Origin: Actinacidiphila alni
GTDB lineage: Bacteria; Actinomycetota; Actinomycetes; Streptomycetales; Streptomycetaceae
NCBI RefSeq assembly: GCF_900112845.1
Contig: NZ_FONG01000005.1
Span: 310,502-374,501, forward strand
DNA: 64,000 nt
Reading direction: 5' to 3'
Each line of letters begins with the position of its first letter. The stretch's first letter is position 1. Shown here in pieces: positions 25,845 through 33,684 of the stretch. The position numbers and the translations under genes were made by a program. The notes under the pieces are model-generated. The model was not told the DNA's origin, ran no database searches, and saw only the letters and a program-made list of their open reading frames with translations.

Positions 25845-27251
25845 TCAGACCGCCAGGCGGCGGGCGAGGTCGGAGGTGATCGCGCCGCGCGGGTCGTACA
25901 GGGCGCGCAGCGTGCGGAAGTCGTCGAGGCGCGGGTACATCCGGGCGAGCAGTTCGGGCCGCAGCCGGGAGTCCTTGGCGAGGTAGACCCGGCCGCCCGC
26001 GCCGGCCACCTCCTCGTCCAGCTCGTCGAGGAAGGCGCCGAGCCCCGGCATCGCGGCCGGGATGTCCAGGGCGAGGGTCCAGCCGGCCATGGGGAAGGAC
26101 AGCCAGCCGGGGTCGCCCTCGCCGAACCTCTTGAGCACGGCGAGGAAGGACGGGCAGCCGCGGGTGCTCAGCCGCCGCACGATCCGCCGCAGCGTCTCCT
26201 CCTGGCCGTGGCCGACGACGAACTGGTACTGGACGAAGCCGCTGCGCCCGTAGATCCGGTTCCAGTGCGGGAGGCCGTCCAGCGGGTGGAAGAAGGTGGC
26301 GATCCGCTGGAGTTCGCCGCGCCGTTCGCGCGGCGCCTTGCGGTACCAGAATTCGTTGAACAGGCCCACGGTGGTGCGGCCGAGCAGCCCCTCGGGGACG
26401 AAGCGCGGGGCGGCGGGCAGCCGGCCGGGGCGGAAGGCGAGCGGGGCGGTGCGGGCCCTGGCGGGCAGCGCGTCCAGCGGGGCGTGGTCGCCGCGGGTCA
26501 GGACGGCGCGGCCGGTCTTCGTACCGCGCGCGAGCAGGTCGATCCAGGCCACCGAATAGCGGTAGCGGTCGTCGCCCGCGGTCAGCCGGGCCATCAGGTC
26601 GTCGAGGTCGGCGGCGCGTTCGGTGTCCACCGTCATCAGCGAGGTCTCGACCGGCAGCAGCTGGATGGTGGCGGCCAGCACGATGCCGGTCAGGCCCATA
26701 CCGCCGGCCGTCGCCCAGAACAGGTCGGGCTCGTCCTCGGGGGTGACCAGCCGGGTCTCGCCGTCGCCGGTGAGCAGTTCGAGCGCGCGCACGTGCCGGG
26801 TGAAGGAGCCGGAGCCGTGGTGGTTCTTGCCGTGGATGTCGGCGCCGATCGCGCCGCCGACCGTCACGTAGCGGGTGCCGGGGGTGACGGGTACGAACCA
26901 GCCGAGCGGCAGCAGCACCTCCATCAGGCGGTGCAGGGAGACGCCCGCGTCGCACACCACCAGGCCGTTGACCGCGTCGATCTCGTGGACGCGGTCCAGG
27001 CCGGTCATGTCCAGGACGGCGCCGCCGGCGTTCTGCGCGGCGTCCCCGTAGGCCCGGCCCAGGCCGCGCGCGATGGCGCCGCGGCCGTCGCAGTCCCTGA
27101 CCGCCGTCACCACCTCGTCGTACGAGGCCGGGCGGAGCACCCGGGCGGTGGTCGGGGCGGTGCGGCCCCAGCCGGTGACGGGGGCGACGCGGCTGCGGAC
27201 CGTGCCGGTCCCGCCGGTGCCGGGGCCGGTCGTCGCGGAGGGTACGGACAT
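25845..27251 (-). CDS. dprE1: Decaprenylphosphoryl-beta-D-ribose 2'-oxidase (DprE1-like flavoprotein)
   Basis: The product has 468 residues, matching mycobacterial DprE1 (461). An N-terminal FAD-binding PCMH domain includes ARGLGRAYGDAAQNAGG and the diagnostic GADIHGKNHHGSGSF (136-150). The C-terminal oxidase domain includes EFWYRKAP, GFVQYQFVVG and YLAKDSRL. It oxidises decaprenylphosphoryl ribose at C2', the first half of epimerisation to the arabinose donor. In LSFPMAGWTLALD the position equivalent to M. tuberculosis Cys387, the benzothiazinone target, is Ala394 by my alignment. It heads an operon with dprE2 and is divergent from the PAP2-UbiA-GtrA operon. Confidence 0.93.
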   Translation of the reverse strand: MSVPSATTGPGTGGTGTVRSRVAPVTGWGRTAPTTARVLRPASYDEVVTAVRDCDGRGAIARGLGRAYGDAAQNAGGAVLDMTGLDRVHEIDAVNGLVVCDAGVSLHRLMEVLLPLGWFVPVTPGTRYVTVGGAIGADIHGKNHHGSGSFTRHVRALELLTGDGETRLVTPEDEPDLFWATAGGMGLTGIVLAATIQLLPVETSLMTVDTERAADLDDLMARLTAGDDRYRYSVAWIDLLARGTKTGRAVLTRGDHAPLDALPARARTAPLAFRPGRLPAAPRFVPEGLLGRTTVGLFNEFWYRKAPRERRGELQRIATFFHPLDGLPHWNRIYGRSGFVQYQFVVGHGQEETLRRIVRRLSTRGCPSFLAVLKRFGEGDPGWLSFPMAGWTLALDIPAAMPGLGAFLDELDEEVAGAGGRVYLAKDSRLRPELLARMYPRLDDFRTLRALYDPRGAITSDLARRLAV

Positions 27252-27307
27252 GCCCGTGACCGTATCGCCCGGGTGAGTCCTTATGACCCGTCATGGGTGT
27301 TATGCGG

Positions 27308-27330
27308 CTTTTCTCACTGAAAAGGGTGAG
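27308..27330. promoter_or_regulatory. Interleaved inverted repeats between dprE1 and the PAP2 gene
   Basis: CTTTTC (27308-27313) pairs with GAAAAG (27319-27324), and the overlapping CTCAC (27313-27317) pairs with GTGAG (27326-27330). The segment is AT-rich for this genome and lies in the 211-bp gap between the divergent operons. It is a candidate operator coordinating both halves of the pathway. Confidence 0.35.
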
Positions 27331-27462
27331 TGGTGGTGCGTGAGGAGCCGTGGCGCACGGTAAGCATCCGGGGCCTGAGTGTGATGAACCGACAAATTGC
27401 CCGACACGTCGTACGTCCTCGCACCCGGGTCACGAGCTGTCGCTGCGAGGGAGAACCCACCG

Positions 27463-27996
27463 GTGCGTTATCCCGACTCCGCCGCGGAACGCGCGGACCA
27501 CCATCTGCTCGCCGTGCTGCGCCGGTGCGGCACCGATCCGTATGTCGCGGGCGCCGCCCGGGCGCTGTCCTGGGCGGGGGAGCACGGCGCGGTGTGGCTG
27601 GCCGCCGGTGCGGCCGGTGCCTGCGCCGACCCCGCGCGGCGCGGCGCCTGGCTGCGCGCCACCGCCCTGGTCGGGACGGCGCACGCGGTGAGCATGGGCG
27701 TCAAAAGGGTCGTCCGCCGCCCCCGGCCGGTGCTGCCGGGCGCAGAACCGCTGGTGCGGACCGCCGGACGGCACAGCTTCCCCAGCTCGCACGCCACCTC
27801 CGCCGCGGCGGCCGTCGTCGCCTTCGGCACCCTGCTGCCGCGCGCGCCGCTGCCGCCGCTGGCCGCCGCCATGTGCGTGTCGCGGCTGGTCGTCGGCGTC
27901 CACTACCCGAGCGACGTGGCCTGCGGCGCGCTGCTGGGCGCCGCGACGGCCCGGCTCGGCCGGAGCTGGGCGATGCGCGGGGGGCGGCCGGCATGA
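27463..27996 (+). CDS. PAP2-family phosphatase (putative decaprenylphosphoryl-5-phosphoribose phosphatase)
   Basis: The product has 177 residues and several membrane segments. All three PAP2 signature blocks are present: KRVVRRPRP (Lys81, Arg88), FPSSHATS (His110) and SRLVVGVHYPSD (Arg141, His147). In M. tuberculosis a PAP2 protein beside the DPPR synthase is the proposed enzyme removing the 5'-phosphate of DPPR. The GTG at 27463 has GAGGGAG upstream and gives the expected short N-terminus. The stop overlaps the UbiA-type start (ATGA), so the two are coupled. Confidence 0.88.
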   Translation: MRYPDSAAERADHHLLAVLRRCGTDPYVAGAARALSWAGEHGAVWLAAGAAGACADPARRGAWLRATALVGTAHAVSMGVKRVVRRPRPVLPGAEPLVRTAGRHSFPSSHATSAAAAVVAFGTLLPRAPLPPLAAAMCVSRLVVGVHYPSDVACGALLGAATARLGRSWAMRGGRPA

Positions 27997-29060
27997 CGGA
28001 ACGCAGCGCCGCCCTCATCGACGACGTACCGGCCGCGGTGTCCCCGGCCGGCACGTATCCCGGCACGCACTCCGTACGGGGGCTGGCCGCCGGACTGGTG
28101 CGGACCGCCAGGCCACGGCAGTGGGTCAAGAACGTCCTGGTGCTGGCCGCGCCGCTGGCCGCCGGGCACCTGCTGTCCGCCCACGCCGTGGTCCAGCTCG
28201 GCCTCGTCTTCGTGCTGTTCACCGGCTGCTCGGCCGCGGTCTACCTGATCAACGACGCCCGGGACGCCGAGGCCGACCGCGCCCACCCCGTCAAGTGCGG
28301 CCGCCCGGTGGCCAGCGGGCAGGTGCCGGTGCCGGTCGCGTACGCCGCGGGCGGCGCGCTCGCCGTCCTGGCGCCAGCCGCCGCCGGGGTGCTGTGCGAC
28401 ACCGACACCGCGGCGCTGCTCGCGGGCTATGTGATCATGCAGCTCGCCTACTGCGTCCGGCTCAAGCACGTTCTCGTGGTCGACCTCGTCATCGTCACCA
28501 CCGGCTTCCTCATGCGCGCCATGGCCGGCGGGCTCGCCCTCGGCATCGACCTGTCGCGCTGGTTCCTGATCACCTCGGGCTTCGGGGCGCTGTTCATGGT
28601 CGCCGCCAAGCGCTACTCCGAACTTGTCCTGATGTCCCGGCTCGCCGAGCGGACCGCCCCCACCGTGGGGCCGCAGCCGGACGGACCCAGCGGCGCGCCG
28701 CAGCCGGAAGGAACCGGCGCCGGATCGCAGCCGGAGGCCCCCGTCGGCCTGGCCGCCTCCCGCGCCCTGCTCGGCGAGTACACCACCGGCTATCTGCGTT
28801 TCGTCTGGCAGCTCGCGGCCGGCGGCGCCGTCCTGGCGTACTGCCTGTGGTCCATGGAGACCGGTGCCTCCCCGCACGGCTGGCTGCCCTGGCGCCAGCT
28901 GTCCATGGTCCCCTTCATCCTCTCCGTGCTGCGCTACGCCGTCTTCGCCGACGCCGGCTCCGCGGGCGCCCCCGAGGACGTCATCCTCCGCGACCGCGCC
29001 CTGCTCACCATCGCCCTGGCCTGGGCGGTGCTGTACGTCCTCGCGGTGGTCAACCGATGA
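27993..29060 (+). CDS. Decaprenyl-phosphate phosphoribosyltransferase (UbiA family)
   Basis: The product has 355 residues and about nine membrane segments. The substrate motif NDARDAEADRAHPVKCGRP (87-105) is the specific form found in DPPR synthase (Rv3806c-like): NDxxD, then an Asp and HPxKxxRP, which binds Mg and PRPP. LVVDLVIVTTGFLMRAMAGG and AAKRYSEL are also typical. It transfers 5-phosphoribose from PRPP to polyprenyl phosphate, the committed step to DPA. Odd: residues about 220-252 are a Pro/Gly-rich insertion with three QPDG/QPEG-like repeats in a probable cytoplasmic loop. Start and stop overlap both neighbours by four bases. Confidence 0.92.
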   Translation: MTERSAALIDDVPAAVSPAGTYPGTHSVRGLAAGLVRTARPRQWVKNVLVLAAPLAAGHLLSAHAVVQLGLVFVLFTGCSAAVYLINDARDAEADRAHPVKCGRPVASGQVPVPVAYAAGGALAVLAPAAAGVLCDTDTAALLAGYVIMQLAYCVRLKHVLVVDLVIVTTGFLMRAMAGGLALGIDLSRWFLITSGFGALFMVAAKRYSELVLMSRLAERTAPTVGPQPDGPSGAPQPEGTGAGSQPEAPVGLAASRALLGEYTTGYLRFVWQLAAGGAVLAYCLWSMETGASPHGWLPWRQLSMVPFILSVLRYAVFADAGSAGAPEDVILRDRALLTIALAWAVLYVLAVVNR

Positions 29061-29503
29061 GGACGCGCGCCGCGCGGGACCGGCGGCTGCTGCACGAGAT
29101 CCTCGGCTTCGCCGTCGCCGGCGGCGCCGCGTACGCCGCCGACCTGGGCCTTTTCATCTGGCTGCGGGGTCCGGGCGGCTTCGGGCCGCTCGGCGCGAAG
29201 GCGCTGTCCTTCCTGGCCGGCTGCACGGTGGCCTACCTGGGGAACGCGCTCGGGACCTACCGCGGACGTGCCGCGGGGGTCGGAAGGGCACGGCAGTACG
29301 GGGTGTTCTTCGCCGTGAACGTGGCGGGCGCGCTGGTGCAGTTGGCGTGTCTGGGGGTATCGCACTACGTGCTCGGCTTCACCGGGGCGCGGGCGGACGT
29401 CGTGTCGGGTGCCGGGGTCGGCATGGCGCTGGCCACGGCCCTGCGGTTCTGGGGCACGCGGAATTTCGTGTTCCGCGCGACTGCGCAGGCCGGAGAGGGG
29501 TAA
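29057..29503 (+). CDS. GtrA-family membrane protein
   Basis: The product has 148 residues with four membrane segments. The GtrA pattern is clear: LGFAVAGGAAYAADLGLFIWL, then KALSFLAGCTVAYLGNALGTY and a C-terminal ALRFWGTRNFVF. GtrA proteins assist membrane translocation of polyprenyl-linked sugars or recruit glycosyltransferases. A GtrA-like protein (Rv3789) belongs to the mycobacterial DPA/arabinan locus. Its ATG overlaps the UbiA stop, so the three genes form one coupled operon. Confidence 0.9.
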   Translation: MRTRAARDRRLLHEILGFAVAGGAAYAADLGLFIWLRGPGGFGPLGAKALSFLAGCTVAYLGNALGTYRGRAAGVGRARQYGVFFAVNVAGALVQLACLGVSHYVLGFTGARADVVSGAGVGMALATALRFWGTRNFVFRATAQAGEG

Positions 29504-29512
29504 TCGGGCGTT

Positions 29513-30535
29513 ATGGACTGGCTGACGAAGCTGCCGTGGATCGGACCGCGCATCGCCGCGGCGATGCGTACGCACGCGTGGCGCGCCTTCGCGCACCTCC
29601 AGACCGTGCACTGGACGCGGCTGGCCGCCGCGGTGACCTTCACCAGCTTCCTGTCGCTGTTCCCGCTGCTCGCGCTGATCGCCGCGATCGGCGCCGCGCT
29701 GCTGTCGCAGCACCAGCTCGACAAGCTCCAGGACAAGATCGCCGAACAGATCCCCGGCATCGCCGACCAGATCGACATCAACGGCCTGGTCGCCAACGCG
29801 GGCACCATCGGTGTCATCGCCGGTGTCACCCTGCTGTTCACCGGCATCGGCTGGGTCGCCTCGGTCCGCGACTGCATGCGGGCGGTGTGGGACAAGGACG
29901 ACGAAGAGCGCAACCCCGTCATGGCCAAACTGATCGACGGCGGCATCCTGCTCGGCCTCGGCGGCGCCGTCCTCGTCTCGCTGGCCGCCTCCGGCTTCGC
30001 GACCGCCGCGGTGGACTGGACGGCGGACAAGGCAGGGCTCGCCGACCACGGCCCCGGCCGCGTCCTGCTGACCGCCGTCGGCTTCTGCATCGCGGTGCTC
30101 GCCGACTTCCTGATCCTGACCTATGTGCTGACGCTGCTGCCGGGCGTGGAGCCGCCGCGCCGCTCGGTGATCGTGGCGGCGCTGATCGGCGCGGTCGGCT
30201 TCGAGCTGCTGAAGCTGCTGCTCAGCGGCTATCTCCAGGGTGTGGCGGGCAAGAACGTGTACGGCGCCTTCGGTACGCCGGTCGCCCTGCTGATCTGGTT
30301 CAACTTCATGGCGAAGCTGCTGCTGTACTGCGCGGCCTGGACGGCGACGCCGGTCCACGCGCCGCCGGAGGAGGAGACGGCCGCCGGGAAGGCCGGCCCT
30401 TCGGAGGACGACGAGGTCAGTCCTTCGGAAGACGGCGGCGCCGGGACCGCTGACGGCGGCTCCGGCCCTGCGACAGGCCGGGGACGGGGCTCCCACCCGG
30501 GGACGGCAACGGGCGGCGCCGCCGTATCACGATGA
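29513..30535 (+). CDS. YihY/BrkB-family inner-membrane protein
   Basis: The product has 340 residues. HWTRLAAAVTFTSFLSLFPLLALIAA, then GIGWVASVRDCMRAVW and VYGAFGTPVALLIWFNFMA match the YihY/virulence factor BrkB family, whose six membrane segments are clear. The function of the family is not settled. A hydrophilic Glu/Gly/Ser-rich tail from about residue 285 overlaps the convergent D,D-carboxypeptidase gene by 119 bases. It lies nine bases after GtrA and could be transcribed with the DPA genes. Confidence 0.9.
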   Translation: MDWLTKLPWIGPRIAAAMRTHAWRAFAHLQTVHWTRLAAAVTFTSFLSLFPLLALIAAIGAALLSQHQLDKLQDKIAEQIPGIADQIDINGLVANAGTIGVIAGVTLLFTGIGWVASVRDCMRAVWDKDDEERNPVMAKLIDGGILLGLGGAVLVSLAASGFATAAVDWTADKAGLADHGPGRVLLTAVGFCIAVLADFLILTYVLTLLPGVEPPRRSVIVAALIGAVGFELLKLLLSGYLQGVAGKNVYGAFGTPVALLIWFNFMAKLLLYCAAWTATPVHAPPEEETAAGKAGPSEDDEVSPSEDGGAGTADGGSGPATGRGRGSHPGTATGGAAVSR

Positions 30536-31772
30536 CGGCCGCCGCCAGGACCACGGCGGTGCCGCCCGCCACGCCCAGCGCCGTCCACAGTCCGTCGGTG
30601 GACGAGCCGGTGGTGGCCGCGGCCGACGCGGCGGCCGGGCCGCCGGGCGCCGTGCTCTTCGGCTTCGGGCTCGCGCTGGGCGGCGGCAGTTCGCTCAGCG
30701 GCGGCACCAGGGTGCCGACCGGCTTGGCGGTGGGCGCGGCCTTGAAGCCCCAGTCCAGCAGCTTGGCGGCCTCGCGGTAGACGAGGTCGTGCTCGTTCAT
30801 GGCCGGGGTCATGACGGTGACCAGCAGGGTACGGCCGCCGCGCTGGGCGACACCGGTGAAGGTGGCGCCCGCGTTGGTGGTGTTGCCGTTCTTGACGCCG
30901 GCTATGCCGGGGTAGCGGTTGAGGTCGTAGTCGCCGCTGAGCAGCCGGTTGGTGTTCTGGATGCCGAAGGTCTCGCGCTTCTTGGTGGTCTTCCCGGTCT
31001 TCTTGTCCTTGCTGCTCTTCCACTCGCCGGGGAACTGCGCGCTGACCGTCGAGCAGTATTCGCGGAAGTCGGCGTTGCGCAGGCCCTGGCGGGCGAAGAG
31101 CGTCAGGTCGTACGCGCTGCTGACCTGGCCGGGCTCGTCGTAGCCGTCGGGTGTGACCACATGGGTGTCGCCCGCCTGCAACTCCTTGGCCTGGGCGTTC
31201 ATGTCCGCGACGGTCTTGGGGACGCCGCCGTTCATGGCGGACAGCACGTGTACGGCGTCGTTGCCCGACCGCAGGAAGACGCCGAGCCACAGGTCGTGCA
31301 CGGTGTAGGTGAGGTTCTCCTTGATGCCGACCAGGCTGCTGCCCTCGCCCATGCCCTGGAGGTCGCTCGGCAGCACCTTGCGGACCTGCGTCTTCGGGAA
31401 TTTCGGCAGGACCGTGTCGGCGAAGAGCATCTTCAGGGTGCTGGCCGGGGGGAGCTTCCAGTGCGCGTTGTTCTCGGCGAGGATCGCGCCGGTCTCGGCG
31501 TCCGCGACCACCCAGGACTTCGCCGTCAGCTTCGCGGGCAGCGCGGGCACGCCCGGTGTGCGGTCCACCTGTGTGCCCGGCACGCCCAGCCGGTCGCCGC
31601 CCACCGTCGACAGGTGCTCGGGCGGTCTGCGCGGGCCCTTGGTGTCGGCGGGCGCGGCGCTCGCGACCCCCGTCAGGGCGGTGCCGGACAGCAGCGCGGC
31701 GGCGGCTGACACGGCGCAGACGGCCAGGGCGGAACGGTGCGGCGCGCGGTGGCGCGCGGCGGTCGTAGGCAT
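30417..31772 (-). CDS. D-alanyl-D-alanine carboxypeptidase (S11, DacA-like)
   Basis: The product has 451 residues. A Sec signal peptide (about 1-40, ending GVASAAPAD) precedes an S11 peptidase domain. SxxK is Ser111-Lys114 in PPASTLKML, the SxN triad is SGNDAV, and the KTG box is replaced by KNG in IAGVKNGNTTNAG. A C-terminal membrane helix (TALGVAGGTAVVLAAAVIVI) with a positively charged tail anchors it. It trims D-Ala from peptidoglycan stem peptides. The longer frame to 31844 is less likely because the signal peptide begins at 31772. It corresponds in context to S. coelicolor SCO4847 (from memory). Confidence 0.92.
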   Translation of the reverse strand: MPTTAARHRAPHRSALAVCAVSAAAALLSGTALTGVASAAPADTKGPRRPPEHLSTVGGDRLGVPGTQVDRTPGVPALPAKLTAKSWVVADAETGAILAENNAHWKLPPASTLKMLFADTVLPKFPKTQVRKVLPSDLQGMGEGSSLVGIKENLTYTVHDLWLGVFLRSGNDAVHVLSAMNGGVPKTVADMNAQAKELQAGDTHVVTPDGYDEPGQVSSAYDLTLFARQGLRNADFREYCSTVSAQFPGEWKSSKDKKTGKTTKKRETFGIQNTNRLLSGDYDLNRYPGIAGVKNGNTTNAGATFTGVAQRGGRTLLVTVMTPAMNEHDLVYREAAKLLDWGFKAAPTAKPVGTLVPPLSELPPPSASPKPKSTAPGGPAAASAAATTGSSTDGLWTALGVAGGTAVVLAAAVIVIRRRRPLPSPGGSPVPGLSQGRSRRQRSRRRRLPKD

Positions 31773-31897
31773 GGGCACCCGCAGAAACGTACAGGGCCCG
31801 CCCAAATGTTCGCGCCCCCGGGGGCGGCCCCTTCGCCGTGACAAACGGCACGCCCCCGCGACGGAACCCCTGAGGCGCCCCGCACATACTGGGACGC

Positions 31898-32203
31898 ATG
31901 AAGCTCAGTCGGCGCGTCTCGTGGTTCCTGGTCGCTTTCGGTGTGTGGTCCTGGATCGTCTGGATCACCTTCGTGAAGAACCTCTGGAAGGACACCAGCG
32001 GCCTCGCCTTCCACCACGGCGACCACGGCTCCCCGACCGCCTACTTCTGGATCCACCTCACCCTGGCGGTCGTCTCCTTCCTCCTGGGCACGGCGATCGC
32101 CGCCCTGGGCGCCCGCAGCCTCCGCGCCCTCCGCCAGGAGTCCCACCCCGCCGTCCCCGCCCGGCCCGCCCCTGACCAGGCGCTCCCCGAGCACCAGCGC
32201 TGA
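31898..32203 (+). CDS. SCO4848-family small membrane protein
   Basis: The product has 101 residues. Two membrane segments, VSWFLVAFGVWSWIVWITFV and FWIHLTLAVVSFLLGTAIAA, are joined by a short hydrophilic loop; the C-terminus is Pro/Gln-rich. It matches my memory of the conserved Streptomyces family beside the D,D-carboxypeptidase gene, with which it is divergent. The function is unknown; the location suggests the cell envelope. Confidence 0.88.
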   Translation: MKLSRRVSWFLVAFGVWSWIVWITFVKNLWKDTSGLAFHHGDHGSPTAYFWIHLTLAVVSFLLGTAIAALGARSLRALRQESHPAVPARPAPDQALPEHQR

Positions 32204-32221
32204 GCGCTTCCCGGGCGTCGG

Positions 32222-33013
32222 CTACTTGACCGCGGTGCGGCCGATGGTGGGGAGGATGAAGTCCTGGATGAGGGATTTGGCGTCGCGGACGATGGGGCGG
32301 AAGACGCGGTAGCGGGAGAGGCCGAGGACGCGGGCGGCGACCGGGGTGGAGCGGCGGACGAATTCGCGGGTGCGCTCGGTGTCCGGGGTGCGGTCGAAGA
32401 CCCAGTAGAGGACGACGACCATGAGGTGCAGCCAGAGCAGGTCGGGGAGGAGTTCGGCGAGTTCCGCGTCGAGCTTGGGGGCCAGGTCGGAGCCGTCGAG
32501 GACCTCGCGGAAGAGGGCGACGGCGGTGGCGCGGGCCGGGTGCGACTCGTTCGAGAACGGGCTCAGCGAGCTGTCCGGGTCGGCGGCCGTACGGAAGAAC
32601 TGGGCGGCGAATTCGTGGTATTCGGCCGCCGTGTCCAGCCAGGAGATCAGCGCGATCTCCAGCCGGTCGGAGAAGTCCTTCACCCCGCGCATCCGGACGG
32701 TGGCGTCCTCGGCGTGGTCGTGCGTCATCCGGTCGTAGAACCCCTGGATCAGGAATTCCTTGGACTCGAAGTAGTAGTACGCGTTGCCGACCGAGACGCC
32801 CGCCTCCTGGGCGATGGCGCGCATCGTCGTCTTGTCGTAGCCGCGCTCCTGGAACAGCCGCATCGCGGTCTCCAGGATCACCGCGCGGGTCTGCTCGCTC
32901 TTGCCGGTCTTCGGGCGGGCCCGGCCGCCGGGCAGTTCGTCGGCGAGGCCGAGGCCCGGCTCCGTCGCCGAACCCGTGGCCCGCGCCGCCGACTGGTTCT
33001 TCGCGTCCTCCAC
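32222..33013 (-). CDS. TetR-family regulator
   Basis: The product has 263 residues from the GTG at 33013; the true start is uncertain because the frame extends to 33220 with an Arg/Pro-rich leader. After a ~45-residue polar N-terminus the HTH reads RAVILETAMRLFQERGYDKT and TMRAIAQEAGVSVGNAYYYF. The ligand domain ends with RVFRPIVRDAKSLIQDFILP. It is the last gene of a three-gene operon with the DCC-family and membrane-protein genes. Two TGAAC-N2-GTTCA palindromes upstream of that operon are plausible autoregulatory operators. Confidence 0.88.
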   Translation of the reverse strand: MEDAKNQSAARATGSATEPGLGLADELPGGRARPKTGKSEQTRAVILETAMRLFQERGYDKTTMRAIAQEAGVSVGNAYYYFESKEFLIQGFYDRMTHDHAEDATVRMRGVKDFSDRLEIALISWLDTAAEYHEFAAQFFRTAADPDSSLSPFSNESHPARATAVALFREVLDGSDLAPKLDAELAELLPDLLWLHLMVVVLYWVFDRTPDTERTREFVRRSTPVAARVLGLSRYRVFRPIVRDAKSLIQDFILPTIGRTAVK

Positions 33014-33023
33014 CCGGGTGAGC

Positions 33024-33680
33024 CTATCCGCCCGTCCCGCAGCCGTCGGCGCACTCGCCTTCCGCGGCCCGCTGCCACCCTCCGTTCCCGTCGTACGGCC
33101 GGCCGGGCCCGGGCGGTTCTGCGACCGTCCCGCTCTGCGTCCAGCCGGTCGCCCTGTCGTACGTCCAGCCCGGCACATCGCGTGCGGCGGCGGTCCCGCG
33201 CGGCGGCGCGACGGGGACACCCGCGGCGGCCGGGAACCAGCCCGGCGTCTGCGACCGCTGCTTGCTCTCCCGGTACTTGGCCGCGGTCAGCACCGACGCG
33301 CGGGCGAGCCTGCGGCCCGCCGGGGTGGTGAGGGTGTGCGAGAGGGCGCGGTGGTCGGCGAGCGCCCACAGGCACACCACCCAGGCGGAATCGCCCCGGT
33401 AGAGCTGCCCGGAGTCGCCGACGACGGTGATCTCGCGGGAGGTCGCCGCGTGGTCGAGCTCGGGGAAGCGGCGCATCGCCTCGGGCGAGCCGACCGGCAC
33501 CATGTCGAGCCTGACCAGCTGCCGCTGGCGTACGAGCCAGTCCCGGACGAAGGCGCACAGCCGGCAGGCGGGGTCGTACAGCACGGTCAGCCGCCGTACG
33601 GGCAGCCGGACGGGACGCGGGGGGCTCGCGAGCCGCTTGTCCGCGCGGGCGGTCGCCGCGCTCTGCGTGAGGCGGGTCAT
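33024..33680 (-). CDS. DCC-family thiol-disulfide oxidoreductase-like protein (DUF393)
   Basis: The product has 218 residues. LTVLYDPACRLCAFVRDWL carries the conserved C-x2-C of the DCC/DUF393 family, and WVVCLWALADHRALS lies in the middle part. The C-terminal ~60 residues are Gly/Pro-rich and extend beyond the usual domain. The ATG at 33680 lies five bases after the upstream stop, so translation is probably coupled to the membrane-protein gene. Redox activity is inferred from the motif. Confidence 0.85.
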   Translation of the reverse strand: MTRLTQSAATARADKRLASPPRPVRLPVRRLTVLYDPACRLCAFVRDWLVRQRQLVRLDMVPVGSPEAMRRFPELDHAATSREITVVGDSGQLYRGDSAWVVCLWALADHRALSHTLTTPAGRRLARASVLTAAKYRESKQRSQTPGWFPAAAGVPVAPPRGTAAARDVPGWTYDRATGWTQSGTVAEPPGPGRPYDGNGGWQRAAEGECADGCGTGG

Positions 33681-33684
33681 GGCG

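Noticed and set aside
25072..27294. A 740-residue ORF fusing DprE1 and DprE2 regions
   Set aside because: The N-terminal part is a frame-shifted shadow of dprE1; the real genes are separate with their own starts and a ribosome site.
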